Assembly: GCA_030068145.1 (NCBI GenBank) | Contig: JAPJBO010000144.1 | Coordinates: forward strand, 186,001 to 250,000 | Length of the DNA: 64,000 bases | From: Diplonema papillatum | Lineage: Eukaryota > Euglenozoa > Diplonemea > Diplonemida > Diplonemidae | Direction: 5' to 3' | Shown here: piece by piece, positions 42,650-53,204 of the stretch | Layout of the letters: the number at the start of each line of letters is the position of its first letter | Position numbering within the stretch: position 1 is the stretch's first letter | The notes under the pieces: generated by a model | The model's input: only the letters and a program-made list of their open reading frames with translations | Database searches by the model: none | What the model was told of the DNA's origin: nothing | Program-made: the position numbers and the translations under genes

Positions 42650-43474
42650 ATGCACGACTCGGAAGACTTCTACCGCGTTGAGGGAAGCAGCCCGCGTTGG
42701 CGCTTGCAGTCGAAGTGCCGCAACGGGCTCGACGACCGCGTGCGGGAGCAGACGCAGCTGCGGCACGGGTTGTCGGTGTTCGTCGGCAGCAGCGGCGCCG
42801 GCGACGTCCCGGCAGATGGTGCCCTGTCGCCTGTGGGCAAGCGCACGTTCGAACCGCGCTTCGGCGCCGAAATGCCGTGGGCCCGCAAGCCGAGGCTGCC
42901 GCTGCCGCCGCCCCCGGACAAGTCGGCCGGCAAGCGCCTGGGCATCAACCCCTCCCACAACCGGCCGCCCGACGGCCGTGCCATCACCGCGCACCTTCTC
43001 GGTCCGGAGGCGGCGGAGGCCGCGGCGAAGGCGCTGCCTAGAGGCGGGAAGAAGAAGCTGGTGCCGCTGCACGACAAGGTGCCCACCTTCGAAAAGGAGG
43101 AGCGCGCCCACAACCGGAGCAAGAGGTGCGCTGCGCAGCCGCAGGCGGCGAGCGGCGAAGCCTTGCCCGAGCACGCGATGATGCGCAAAAAGGGGTCGTT
43201 CGACCGCAGGAACGGGGTCCCCGTTTCGACCCTAGGCGACAAGCCGTACGCCGACCCGTCGTACTCGGCCAAGTACTGGCAGAACAGCGCCGCTTCGCTG
43301 CCGAAGTGCGGCTTGGAGCCAATTCCCCACCGAGCAGACCTGTCGTCCGCTTCCTTCGGGCGATCCCCGGGAACCAGCCACAAGGCCACGCAAGCTGACA
43401 CGAAGGACGTCGAAGGCCTCCCGAAGCTGCCGAAGGACCCGCATCACTGGGACTTCCTCAAGGAAGGGTCGTGA
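42650..43474 (+). CDS. 274-residue protein of unknown function
   Basis: A single exon from the first ATG (MHDSEDFYRV) to TGA. It is Pro/Lys/Arg-rich without membrane segments or a recognised domain. It contains RLGINPSHNRPPDGRAITAH (96-115), KKKLVPLHDKVPTFEKE (134-150), GDKPYADPSYSAKYWQNSA (196-214) and a conserved C-terminus PKDPHHWDFLKEGS (261-274). Regularly spaced short Pro/aromatic motifs of this kind are seen in microtubule-associated and axonemal inner proteins, but this is only an impression. Coding status is well supported by composition and by three partial copies (41329-41572, 43588-44037, 44165-44195). Confidence 0.65.
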   Translation: MHDSEDFYRVEGSSPRWRLQSKCRNGLDDRVREQTQLRHGLSVFVGSSGAGDVPADGALSPVGKRTFEPRFGAEMPWARKPRLPLPPPPDKSAGKRLGINPSHNRPPDGRAITAHLLGPEAAEAAAKALPRGGKKKLVPLHDKVPTFEKEERAHNRSKRCAAQPQAASGEALPEHAMMRKKGSFDRRNGVPVSTLGDKPYADPSYSAKYWQNSAASLPKCGLEPIPHRADLSSASFGRSPGTSHKATQADTKDVEGLPKLPKDPHHWDFLKEGS

Positions 43475-43587
43475 ACACTCTTCCACTCTTCTTTGGACGA
43501 ATCGTGCGCGTACCGACCACGATGAAATTGCTGCATGCTAGTCGCCAGCGGTAGCCGCACCCTCACCGTGCATCTCGTCGCTCCATC

Positions 43588-44037
43588 TGGAGGCGGCGGA
43601 AGCCGCGGCGAAGGCGCTGCCTAGAGGCGGGAAGAAGAAGCTGGTGCCGCTGCACGACAAGGTGCCCACCTTCGGAAAGGAGGAGCTGTGGGCGCGCCCA
43701 CAACCGGAGCAAGAGGTGCGCTGCGCAGCCGCAGGCGGCGAGCGGCGAAGCCTTGCCCGAGCACGCGATGATGCGCAAAAAGGGGTCGTTCGACCGCAGG
43801 AACGGGGTCCCCGTTTCGACCCTAGGCGACAAGCCGTACGCCGACCCGTCGTACTCGGCCAAGTACTGGCAGAACAGCGCCGCTTCGCTGCCGAAGTGCG
43901 GCTTGGAGCCAATTCCCCACCGAGCAGACCACCTGTCGTCCGCTTCCTTCGGGCGATCCCCGGGAACCTTCGAAGGCCTCCTGCAGCTGCCGAAGGACCC
44001 GCATCACTGGGACTTCCTCAAGGAAGGAATTTTGTGA
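43588..44037 (+). pseudogene. Tandem, frameshifted copy of the 42.65-kb gene 3' half
   Basis: Starts at the codons for GPEAAEAAAKALPRGG, runs at very high identity to PKDPHHWDFLKEG and a stop, and includes the 3' flank. A 7-bp insertion (CTGTGGG near 43686) breaks the frame, and a deletion removes most of the segment SHKATQADTKDVE. Downstream, 44165-44195 (CCGCAGGCCGCGAGCAGCGA) is a third, much-eroded trace of the same gene. Confidence 0.8.
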
Positions 44038-44195
44038 ACACCCTTCTCGGGCAGCAGGACCGACCGCGATTGAATTGCTGTTGTTAGTCGCCCAGAGAGA
44101 GCCGATTGCCATTCTAGTGTCCACAATCGACCCGCCAATTCCACGGGTATCGGATTTCCCCGACAACCGCAGGCCGCGAGCAGCGAAGCCAAAAA

Positions 44196-46681
44196 GCCTA
44201 TCGAAAGCCTATCGATCTAGCCTGTCGACGGGTCTCATACTGGGAAGGGTCTTCGTTTGGCGTCTTGTTGTTCCTTTTGTTCGTTTTCCGTTTTGTGATT
44301 GTGATCGACAGCGTCGCCGTACCTACCTCGTAGGTTGGCGTGTAGTTTTAAAGAGAAACCGTGCTTGGCCCTTGCTGGCAGCCCGCATCAGGCATGTGAC
44401 CGGCTTGTTACCCCCTTCTCATGAGTGTCCCGACACAACCACCGCAGTATTCGTTCTTCGCGTTCTGAACCACGGTGGCACCCGAGGAGGCCGTCCTTTG
44501 CGAATTCTAAAAGCGAAACAAATGTACGATACCCTCCAAGATACCGGAAACACTTAGGTTCACGAAGAGAGGGTGCCTCTTGTAGTTGGAGGGGTTCTTC
44601 CTCCCTCTAGCCTCCTCCTAAAATGGGCACTTGCCCCTGAGTGTTTTGGAAGTCGTGTGTTAAAACTTCCGCACTCCCTGGTAGTCGGCGGAGTCAATGC
44701 GCTTGAAATGAACAAGTGCCCCCCCTGAGTGTAAGCAACCTCACTTAGACCTTCCTTGAAATAGGCATATGCACACCGAAAGGTTCCGAATAAGGATCTT
44801 ATGCACTGTCGCCATTGTATTCCACTACTGTTCCGACACGGTGGAGCTCAGCCTCAGAAGTTGGAGTTGAAGAACGTGCCGAGTCACAAAACGCGTGCAA
44901 ATGCACACCCGAGAAGCGGGTGTGAAACCCGCTTTTAACTCAAACTTTAGCACCAGCTCTGGAGGCTGGACTCCGTGTGCAAGTTCATGGAATCACTTTT
45001 TACAGCCACGTTCCTCCCCGCTTGTCCTTCGGTTCCTGATCGTCTCCGGGCTGCGAAGCCACCAAAAGTATTTTCAGCATTAAAGGAATTCGGCTCAAGG
45101 CATGGGGGCGGTGAGAAAGAAAACAGTTTTGCAAGCAACTCAACGCAATAAAAAAATAGACAAGGCTTCTGGGCCGGCCCGTCGGGGTTTGAGGCCGGGT
45201 AAGCCGACTCCCCGAAGAAGCACACACGGGCCGCACCTCTCGTGAAGAGAGCACAATACACGTTAGCACAGCGCTTTCTCTTACTTCGTGCGCCCTCGTG
45301 CGGAACCCACCCGCTTCGGTAAGTTGCAGGGTGCTGCCGACTACTAACTTCTAATACTAGTAATAAGGTCGGTCCTGCTTGTGCGGCGAAGGGGGTGATG
45401 CGAACGTTCAAAGACTGTATGGCTGAATACATGGCTCGCAACGCCAAAGACACCGAACTTCGCTAGCTGGGAAGAGTGCAAACAGTGCGTAACTCCGTAA
45501 CATGCGGCAATTTGTGTCAAAGAACCGCCCCGGAAGGCGCAATCACCCGCCTGCCAGCATGCTAGTGCACAGGTACCATACCAACAGACAAAGGGAGTCC
45601 TCTATGCCCACCTGTGAGCCACGTGTATCCCGATTCATGCCACTACCTGTTCAGTGAGCGTTTTCACCGAGGTCGTTTGGAAGCCGGATTTGGGGATTCA
45701 TTGAACATGCAGCAAACGCTGGGACGGATGGCCACTTCGACAAGGCTTGGACACTTTTCCCTTGACTTCATGACACCGCAAGCGCGGGTGAGAGAGAAGT
45801 CCACGGAACTGTACTGAAAGAGACATTTCCGGAACGAAATCTTTGCACCCGAAAACTGTTGAAACATGTGTGTACGTATGCGCGAAAAGGGCCAGATCGA
45901 AAACCTTTCGGCGTTATCCTTCTTCCCGGCGCCGACATCGGCGCCATTTCCCGCGTGCCAGAGCCGTGGCCCAGCGCGCGTCCAATGAACACACGACCTA
46001 TTCCGGGAGTCGTGAGGAGACCGGAAGCTCCCGGAAAGATGGATCCCTGCACTCGTCTCTCTCTCTCTACACCTTTCTCTCTCTAGTATTGTGCATTAGC
46101 AAACCAGCAAAAACAGGGAAAATAAATCGGTTGAAAACGTTTCTTTTGTGTGATTTCCCTATCCGAGCCGCCATCAACTCTATGCAGACCCTTTGGAGCT
46201 TACAGCTTGTTTCAACCTTTTCGCGTGTGCACACTTTCTTGCGAATTGCTACGGAGGGGTCTGAAATGCTGTAGACAAAGCAGAATGCCACCTCAGGAAG
46301 TGTTTTGTTGGGTGGCTGCTGTGCAGCACCTGCGGTGCAAAATAAAGAAGGTGCGGTGCCACTTGTCGGGCCTGATACGGGAGTAATAAGTGCCTCTTAT
46401 GCTGCACTCAGCAACACAGAGCCCCATCTCCCGCCGCTCGACCTGACACAGCCTGGCAGCCTCCAGTAAACGCGCGCGCAGCTGGAGTCCTGGGGTCCAG
46501 ACGCAGGTTAATCCGAGAGCTCGCTGGGGATACCGGGCCAATAGCGGATTCACAATCTTTCCATTGGCATCGCCAAACAAACGACACTTACCACGACCAC
46601 GTCAGGATGCGGTCGTCTGGCACTTGCTGTGGTGAAGCAAGGCAGCAGAGACACACCAAATAGTCAAGAAAGTAAGGCACA
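44196..46681. other. Gene-poor interval with an R3 element and a possible exon
   Basis: An R3 copy lies at 44848-44970 (CAGCCTCAGAAGTTGGAGTT...CTGGAGGCTGGA). The plus-strand stretch 45890-46050 has coding-like composition (reading PGADIGAISRVPEPWPSARP...RPIPGVVRRPEAPGKMDPC) and a decayed relative at 33120-33245, but no start or clean splice pair. A TC-rich tract follows at 46050-46085. Confidence 0.35.
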
Positions 46682-47039
46682 ATGAGCGCCAGCCCGCAGG
46701 CGCCACGGGCTGCCCCTCAATGGGCAAAGTCGCCCGAACGCAGCGCGTTCCAGCAGAAGCCCGTCGAGAAAATGGCCGAGCGTCTCACGCGGGACCAGGA
46801 GATGGTGCGCAGCTTGCTTCCTTCGACGAAGTACATCGACACCTCCCTCCGGCCCTGGGTGACGAAGCAGATGGTCTGCGTCCGCTTCGTCGACAAAGTC
46901 GGGCACAAGAAACAGAAGGACAAGCGAGTTATCGCGTTGACGCCTACTACGCTCTTTCTCTGCCACATCGTGGGTGAGGTCCGGCGCTACGTGAAGATGT
47001 CGCAGGTTGAGAGCGCAGTCGCTTCCCAGACACCAGCCG
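46682..47039 (+). CDS. PH-like domain protein, exon 1 of 2
   Basis: The predicted protein is 526 residues after joining to 47471-48693. Exon 1 encodes residues 1-119 from the first ATG and ends in phase 1 at a good donor (CCG, then GTATGT). Residues 60-118 read as beta strands of a pleckstrin-homology-like fold: VCVRFVDKVGHKKQKD, KRVIALTPTTLFLCH, GEVRRYVKMSQVESAV. Proteins of kinetoplastids carry comparable domains with an RVxxLTPxxLYxC strand and a regulatory or lipid-binding guess attached; that comparison is from memory and not tested. The start codon follows GTAAGGCACA without an upstream in-frame ATG. Confidence 0.75.
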
Positions 47040-47470
47040 GTATGTAGATGTGTTGCGTCGGGTGATAGTTTACACTTAATTTACCGTTGGCCAGTCCTGA
47101 AGGCATATTAATGACACAGTACTGCACAGTAGAGCACGCAGCACATCCCGACCTTCTTTTAGCAGAGAAGAAATGCAAAGAGTGCATGCCTGTCGTCCCA
47201 AGAACACCCCCCTCAGTAAGGTTCCCCCCCTGAGTAAAAGCTGGGAGAACGATCTTCTTATGCAGGTGGCGACCTGTACTGTACGACCAGTCTTCCGCAA
47301 CATTGCAGGGTACCTATTGACCCGGTACACCGATTTGAAACCTGTCAATCGCCCCCTTGTTTCAAGGTTCCATCCAACTCGTGCACCGATTTCTTTTGTC
47401 TCTGGGATCCGGCCGATGCTCTCGTTCTGTGACAACCCGGGCAAAAACACCCCAAAACGAAAACTCGCAG
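47040..47470 (+). other. 431-bp spliceosomal intron
   Basis: GTATGTAG at the 5' end and AACTCGCAG at the 3' end. Splicing joins a phase-1 G to GC, restoring a Gly codon and continuing the beta-strand pattern (SQTPA, G, VLQLLIRCSPPEHDML). The intron has in-frame stops, so it cannot be retained as coding. It is the best-supported intron of the window. Confidence 0.75.
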
Positions 47471-48693
47471 GCGTCCTCCAGTTGCTGATACGCTGCAGCC
47501 CGCCCGAGCACGACATGCTGCTCAACTTCTCGTTCAACGCGAAGAACGACAAGAACGAGCCCCCGTCGACGATCCTCCGCAAGCTGCAACTGATCAAAGA
47601 GCTCCGAGGAGAGCTGTTCCCGGTCGAACAGCGCCGCGGGGACCTGTACCCTTTGGCCCGCCTAGCGAAGACACAAGCCTACATCACACCCAAGCGACGA
47701 CTCGACCAAGCAAAGCTGACCCCCCAGTCACAAGCTTACGACCCCGAGTTCTTGGAAGGACCGCCGAGCAGTGCGGTTGACAGGCAGCAGGACGCGTTTG
47801 AGGACGAGACGAGGACCCAACCCATCTACGACGACCCGTTGAACCAAGAAATGTTCACGCCTCCGTCGCACCGGCACCCGCCGGACCCCCGGGCGAAAGG
47901 AAAGTCGAACATGAAGCAGGAGGCCCGCACCCTCGGCAAATCGCTCGGTCCGATGGGGGAGGACAAGTTCCGGCCCGAGCCCCCGTCCCGGCTGGCCCCG
48001 TTCAGCCACACGAAGCAGCAGAGCCCCGCGCTGTCCGCAAGGGGGCCGCCTTCGTCGAACCATCCCAGCAACACCTTCGGCGCCTCGGCGGTCGACGCCG
48101 CATTCGTCCAAAACGACCAGTGGCAAGGACAGCCCGCCCCTTCCTTCGCCGCCGCCCAGCACCCCCCAGACACACCTTCATATGCTTCTGGTCCCATCAA
48201 CCTCAACCGGCAGATGTCTCGTCCTCTCTCCCCGCTACTTTCAGAACGCAGCGGCATGTCGAACACCGCGAACTACCTAGGGCCCAGCCACAGCCCTCTT
48301 TACCCCCAGCAACACGCACACGTCCTCACCAGGGGTGGCAGTGCCAGCCCCATTCACATCCGAAGCCAGCAGCAGCTGGCGCCGGCTCCTTCTGGCCAGC
48401 CGGCTTCTCTCGCGTCGTACGGTACCGCCGCCCACGGCCAGCCAGCCACACGGACCGTCAGCTTCTCGTACACGACCCCCGCTGCGGTGGTCAGCCACGA
48501 GCTATCGGCAGAAGACGCTTCGGCTGCGGAGGCTCGAAAATGGGACGTGCGCAGCGCGGCGGTTGATAGGTTCGGCGGCCCGAGGCCGGAAGACCTTGGG
48601 TCCATCAGTGCCACTCGGTCGGCGAGCCCTACTGCGACGAGAGAAGGCTACGGCGGAGTCGGTTCGGAGCACATCGAAATCGCAGACGACTGA
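47471..48693 (+). CDS. PH-like domain protein, exon 2 of 2
   Basis: Residues 120-171 complete the PH-like fold: LQLLIRCSPPEHDMLLNFSF as strands and STILRKLQLIKELRGELFPV as the C-terminal helix that closes such domains. The remaining 355 residues are Pro/Ser/Gln/Ala-rich and low in hydrophobic content, so probably disordered. They include a conserved-looking LAKTQAYITPKRR segment and end EGYGGVGSEHIEIADD. The role is probably adaptor-like: a folded head with a long flexible tail for interactions. No transmembrane segment or signal peptide. The stop is TGA at 48691-48693. Confidence 0.75.
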
Positions 48694-48803
48694 CGGACAA
48701 CGCGCGCCTCACCACCACTCCCACTACGCGAATCGTGCAGCTTTCCGGGCTGGTCAGCTGCATGAGATCTTCGTGTCGTTCCATTTCGTCTTTGAAGGAG
48801 CGA

Positions 48804-48809
48804 AATAAA
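48804..48809 (+). promoter_or_regulatory. Candidate poly(A) signal of the PH-like gene
   Basis: AATAAA about 110 bp after the stop (GGAGCGAAATAAACGGG). Confidence 0.4.
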
Positions 48810-51032
48810 CGGGCATCTAGAATGAGACCCGCCGTCCTGGACCGCGGCTTACAGCTGCCTTGCCCACTCAGCACGCCGACAGCCGTAAGGACCGTATGTG
48901 CCTCGAAAGGTCACTATTCCCTGGACGTTGATTCGTCCGGGTGCTCGGAAACGAGGAACCTTCCAAGTAACCCTGTACGGCCCGACCCTCCCCCATATAT
49001 TTATAAGTGTACGGACAAGTCACTTCTGGAGAGCTGCAGCCTCCCAAAAAAAGACGTGCCGTGGGATGGAACTTGGCCGAAAAGGTCGTTCTGACATTTT
49101 GCAGAATCGAGCATTGCCAGAGCCACCCTGCAGCAGTTGAGAAGGCGGGCTTCATGCGTATCCGGGTAAACCCGGTTTCTCCTGTGCGCGCCGGGGTCAC
49201 TGCTGAAGCAGCCGCATCACGTCTCCTCCTAAACTGTCATGGGGGAGACGTCACCCAACTTGTCATGCAGCCAGTAGTTCCATGACGAATGCTGTCCCTC
49301 GACGGGAATCACTTCATTTAGCCAGCAGTTACAATTCAGCATCCTTCCTGTCTGCTGTTCTCCGTACCATCCATACAAGCGCGCAGCACCCACAGACCAG
49401 AAAGACGTTTGGGTAGAGCAGGTGAGGGTGCAGTTTCTTTTTCGACATCAACCATAGGGTTGAAGAAAGAGTCGAAGAAAAAGCAACGATCTTGATCTGC
49501 CTTAGCCTGTTTTGAGTTCCAATCAATATGTCTTACTTTTCCTGGCCTCGATCCATCTTGTGAACTTTGTCAACCAATGCAAGCAGTTTTCCCTTTCTAG
49601 TTTTTGTCTTTGCATAGTTTGGCGAAGATCTGTAACCCTACCCCGACCAAGCACCCGTAGCGTAAAGTCTGGGAGTTTTTGTATCAGGTCGTTATAACAC
49701 GCCCATCACTAATGTAGAGTCCCTGATGTGGGAGTTTCACGATTTTGAAGCGACTTTTCCGTTACGGGATTCTTGGATGATAACAGTTCGACAAGTGCAG
49801 TACTGTGGCCAAACATTTGCGGATTCCTCGATGAATTCAGTTGCAGACCACTCGCCAACAACTCAACATTATACTGTGGCCAGTTGGTCGGAACAGTGTC
49901 AAGATCAGCTGTTGCGAACTTGACACCAGAACGTTCATCGTCTCATTGCCTCGCTTACGTGGAAGCTGGAAAAGGAAAAACAGGGTTAGCCGGCATCGTC
50001 GTCACGGGTGGCACGATGCTGTTCCAAGCTTAGCCTCCGACGTTATCTCATGTTCGTGTGACTGTTGTTTGACTCAGACCGCCCGTCGGATGGTAGTTTG
50101 ACTTTAGTCTACTCAGACCGAAGTCAGACGGTCCTGCTGCGTTTCAGACAGAAGTCGTCTTCTTTTCGTGTGAAGACAGACCGACTGGGGTGAAACTAGT
50201 CAGTTTCTTTTTTTTGCGAGCAGAAACGGTCGCCTGTTAGCATCCGAGCATGCCTGATACAGCTGATCTGTTGGGCGAATTCTCGCAACGAAGAAACGTC
50301 GGTAGCGGGTATACCTGAACGCGAACAGGTCAATCCGCACAAACGCAACCCGAAGCCAAGGCTGCGGTATCACGACCGTTGGAAGCGTTTAGAAAATGAC
50401 GTACCTACAAGACGATGATGCCCGGCGACCTGACACAGCACCACACTTGTTCCTTATGTGTTTGTCACCTTCTTCACTTTGTTTCCTTCCGTGTCGAAAG
50501 TTGTCTGTTTCCTTCATCTAGCTTCTCCCTTTGTTCCCCACCGTTGATAGCGCGCACGCACGCCTGACTTCGTATTGCCAGCAAGCGGCAGACTTTGTAC
50601 GAAGTAATCGGGGGGTTTTCTGGGGATGTGCGGAAATGAACCATTTGACGAATGTCTTTACATTGCCGCCCTCGAATGTCAGAAAATTGTCACGACGACG
50701 ATCGGAACATTGTGGTGTGCCACAGATAGGCAACCCCCACAAAATAGGGCGTTTTATGGAAGGGTTCTCAGTCAAAACTGTACAACTAAACTCAAAGAGA
50801 GCGGACGGCCTCGAGCTGGAGAGTGTGGGCACGACGACCTTCCGACCTCAAGGGCGGCGATGGAAATATATGCCTTGACATTGTAATGTCCCAGTCCCAG
50901 AGCACCAACGAGATGAGTGGAAACGGTCAAACGAAAAGCGGAAATTAACCTGTAGGTGCTTGGTCAGAGTTCGGTTGACCACTTAAGGACAGAGGGGGGG
51001 TGTTCGAGTCTGCCTGCACGGGGCACCACACG
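48810..51032. other. Intergenic, no gene seen
   Basis: No GC-rich coding stretch. Near-repeats of GACTCAGACCG / ACTCAGACCGAAGTCAGACG occur at 50070-50180. Several 60-115 codon frames have no supporting features. Confidence 0.35.
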
Positions 51033-51362
51033 AAATACTCGAGGGGCTGCCTTGTGCTTATTTCGGAGGAGGCTAGAGGGGGACAAACAATACAACTCCA
51101 AATTGTGTCTCTTTTTTGTGAACGCTTGCCACCGCACCGGACCTGTTGAGCTGCTTCGGCATTCTTTGTTGAACGCTTACACCCGCCGCCAAACCCAGAT
51201 TTACCTGTGTTTCGTGTGAGCAGAGCACATTTATCTCCTTTGAGATTGGGAATTTGTTGCGATAGTGGGGAGTCATCGGCATGCCGATGAGTACCACACT
51301 ATCGCTCCTTCGAGATTTCGCAACTGGCAGTCCTCGAGTATTTCCTACAAAGCAGGTGCTTG
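51033..51362 (+). mobile_element. R1 element, rearranged with an internal duplication
   Basis: Both R1 ends are present (AAATACTCGAGGGGCTGCC; GTATTTCCTACAAAGCAGGT), but the centre GAACGCTT...CGCC occurs twice (about 51120 and 51172). The fragment CACTATCGC...GCGATAGTGG forms a separate palindrome near 51258-51305. Confidence 0.6.
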
Positions 51363-51441
51363 TGCAAAAAAAGCACTTGACACACGCAGGGGCTCGTGCC
51401 AGGAAGAAAGGGATGAAAGTTCGAAGGGAAACAAAAAAATA

Positions 51442-51641
51442 ATGCCGGGAGCTGTGCACTACACTGTGGGCAAGGTCCCGTTCGAAGCCGACGCCGGCGG
51501 CCGGGCGCTGAACCGGCGTGGGACGCTCTCGCGCGGGGTCAGCGTCGTTACGGCCAGCTGCCGGCAAGCTGCCGTTCAGAGGCAGAAGGAAATCCGCCGC
51601 GGCCGGGACGTGCTCGAAGAGGTCAGTCGCAGGCTCCGTCG
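51442..51641 (+). CDS. Small Arg-rich protein, exon 1 of 2
   Basis: Starts MPGAVHYTVGKVPFEADAGG and continues with Arg-rich helical sequence (RQAAVQRQKEIRRGRDVLEE). Ending at the donor GTAGTT (51642) leaves phase 2, which fits the acceptor at 52532 and gives a 94-residue protein. An alternative donor, GTCAGT (51622), has better consensus but leaves a phase that runs into a stop in the same acceptor. Composition is coding-like. No family is recognised. Confidence 0.45.
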
Positions 51642-52026
51642 GTAGTTGTCCGCTGAAATCTGCAAGTCCGTTTTCCTGCATTGCTGTCGTCACACAAGGG
51701 GTTAGAGCGCCTGCCACCCGTCCCTGCTATGATGCGACATGGTGTGGCTTAGTTGACCAGCCAGTTAGGTCCATCTCCACCGGCACGTTGCCGGCAATCC
51801 GCCAATCACATCAGAGGCAGCCATTCTTAGGCTCTGTCACTGAAAGTTTTAATCCCGTCTCCTCGATTGTTATAAGCTGCAGGACACATGCCACTGATCA
51901 CTGCTGTGATTGGTGATGCGAGGCTCGCTGGCTGCCGACAAGCCGCCACAATGGTCCAGGTTGCAACACGTGCACACCTGCAACTACTGCCCACGTGCCA
52001 CACATACTGCCCGCCCAAGTTTTTTG

Positions 52027-52222
52027 TATAAGCACCTGCTTTGTAGGAAATACTTGAGGAGGCTGCCAGTTGCAAAATATCAAAGGAGGTAAATGTGCTG
52101 TAGCCCACACGAAACACAGGTAAATCTGGGTTTAGTGACGGGCGTAAGCGTTCAACAAAAATATTGTATTGTTTCTCCCCCTCTAGCCTCCTTCGAAGTA
52201 AGCACAAGGCAGCCCCTCGAGT
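52027..52222 (-). mobile_element. R1 element, full length, minus orientation
   Basis: TATAAGCACCTGCTTTGTAG to GCAGCCCCTCGAGTATTTTT, including the AGCCTCCTTCGAAGTAAGCA segment that other copies show near the left end. Confidence 0.8.
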
Positions 52223-52377
52223 ATTTTTGTGGAAGCACCTGCTTTGTAGGGCAAAATCTCAAAGGATCCCTCGAGTATTTTTGTAGAAGCACCTGCTTTG
52301 TAGGGCAAAATCTCAAAGGATCCCTCGAGTATTTTTGTAGAAGCACCTGCTTTGTAGGGCAAAATCTCAAAGGATCC
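52216..52377 (+). repeat. Three 54-bp tandem units made of fused R1 ends
   Basis: Each unit runs CTCGAGTATTTTTGT, then AAGCACCTGCTTTGTAGGGC, then AAAATCTCAAAGGATCC; starts are at 52216, 52270 and 52324, with the next CTCGAG at 52378. The units join the left terminus of R1 directly to its right terminus, as end-to-end or circular transposition products would. Confidence 0.85.
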
Positions 52378-52532
52378 CTCGAGTATTTTGAACCGAGCAA
52401 GTTCTTTTGGGCCGGGTTTTGGCAAGAGCACCCTCCGAATGTCTGGTTTCCACCACCAATCGAGATGTGCCCTGTGCTTGTTCCCCCCTTCGCTCGCCGC
52501 AGCGACTCTTTTTCTCCTTTTTCCAATCGCAG

Positions 52533-52617
52533 GCGGTGCATCTTTGAGGAGGGCTGCGTGTTTCCACGAGCAAGCCGGCTGGCGGTGCCCCCGGCGGGTG
52601 TGTACGAAAGGGATTAG
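52533..52617 (+). CDS. Small Arg-rich protein, exon 2 of 2
   Basis: After the acceptor TCGCAG it encodes RCIFEEGCVFPRASRLAVPP followed by AGVYERD and a stop. The pyrimidine-rich tract before it, phase compatibility with the exon 1 donor at 51642, and an AATAAA at 52711 support a terminal exon. No domain seen. Confidence 0.45.
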
Positions 52618-52710
52618 GGTTGCGCCTTTGGAGCACCACACGCGATGACCGCATTACGTTTCAGTGTGCGGGACACCAATTTCGGCATGTTTGCAATTCG
52701 TTCGCAACAA

Positions 52711-52716
52711 AATAAA
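52711..52716 (+). promoter_or_regulatory. Candidate poly(A) signal of the small two-exon gene
   Basis: AATAAA in GCAACAAAATAAACGTTCG, about 95 bp after the stop. Confidence 0.4.
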
Positions 52717-53204
52717 CGTTCGTCCGCCTTGGAGCAGTTTGTGGATTCTCGTAAAGATGATGCAAAAAGGCCAGGAGCAGTTTGTGGATTCGTAAAGATG
52801 ATGCAAGAAGGCCATTGTCCCAAAGGAACTCTGGCTAGGCAGTAAAGTCTGTCAGCCTGCCGGCCGACTCTCGGCATGTGTTCGCCTGGCGAAAAGAAAG
52901 TCTGTCAGTAGGGCTCCTCGATGATGATTTCCGCCAGCCCTCACCGCATTGCTCGTTTGTTCATGATCATCCAAGGTTTGCCGCTGCATTACCAACATTT
53001 TCCAGCATACCTCTTTCCCGCAAAAGAAATATTCTCAAAGCCTCGCAACACATACACTCGCACACGCACACACACACAAACACACTCACCCGCACCCACA
53101 AAAGCAAACCGCAAACGCCAAGCGAAAAGAAAGCTTACTACAAGAAACAGTCGAGAAACAGAAGGCACACGAGACAACAAGCATACTACAAACTCAACAT
53201 CACG
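52717..53204 (+). other. Upstream flank of the acidic low-complexity gene
   Basis: Includes a near-duplicate pair around GGAGCAGTTTGTGGATTCG (52733 and 52775) and a CA-rich stretch at 53040-53100. The region is A- and C-rich just before the ATG, as expected for a 5' untranslated region. Confidence 0.4.

Larger units (their letters stand above)
51642..52532 (+). other. Intron with a decayed exon copy and an R1 element
   Basis: Contains a degenerate echo of exon 1 (CCGGCACGTTGCCGGCAATC...CAGAGGCAGCC at 51780-51823, compare TGCCGGCAAGCTGCCG at 51559), a minus-strand R1 element and a 54-bp tandem array. It ends with a strong polypyrimidine tract (CTTTTTCTCCTTTTTCCAA) and CGCAG. Confidence 0.45.
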
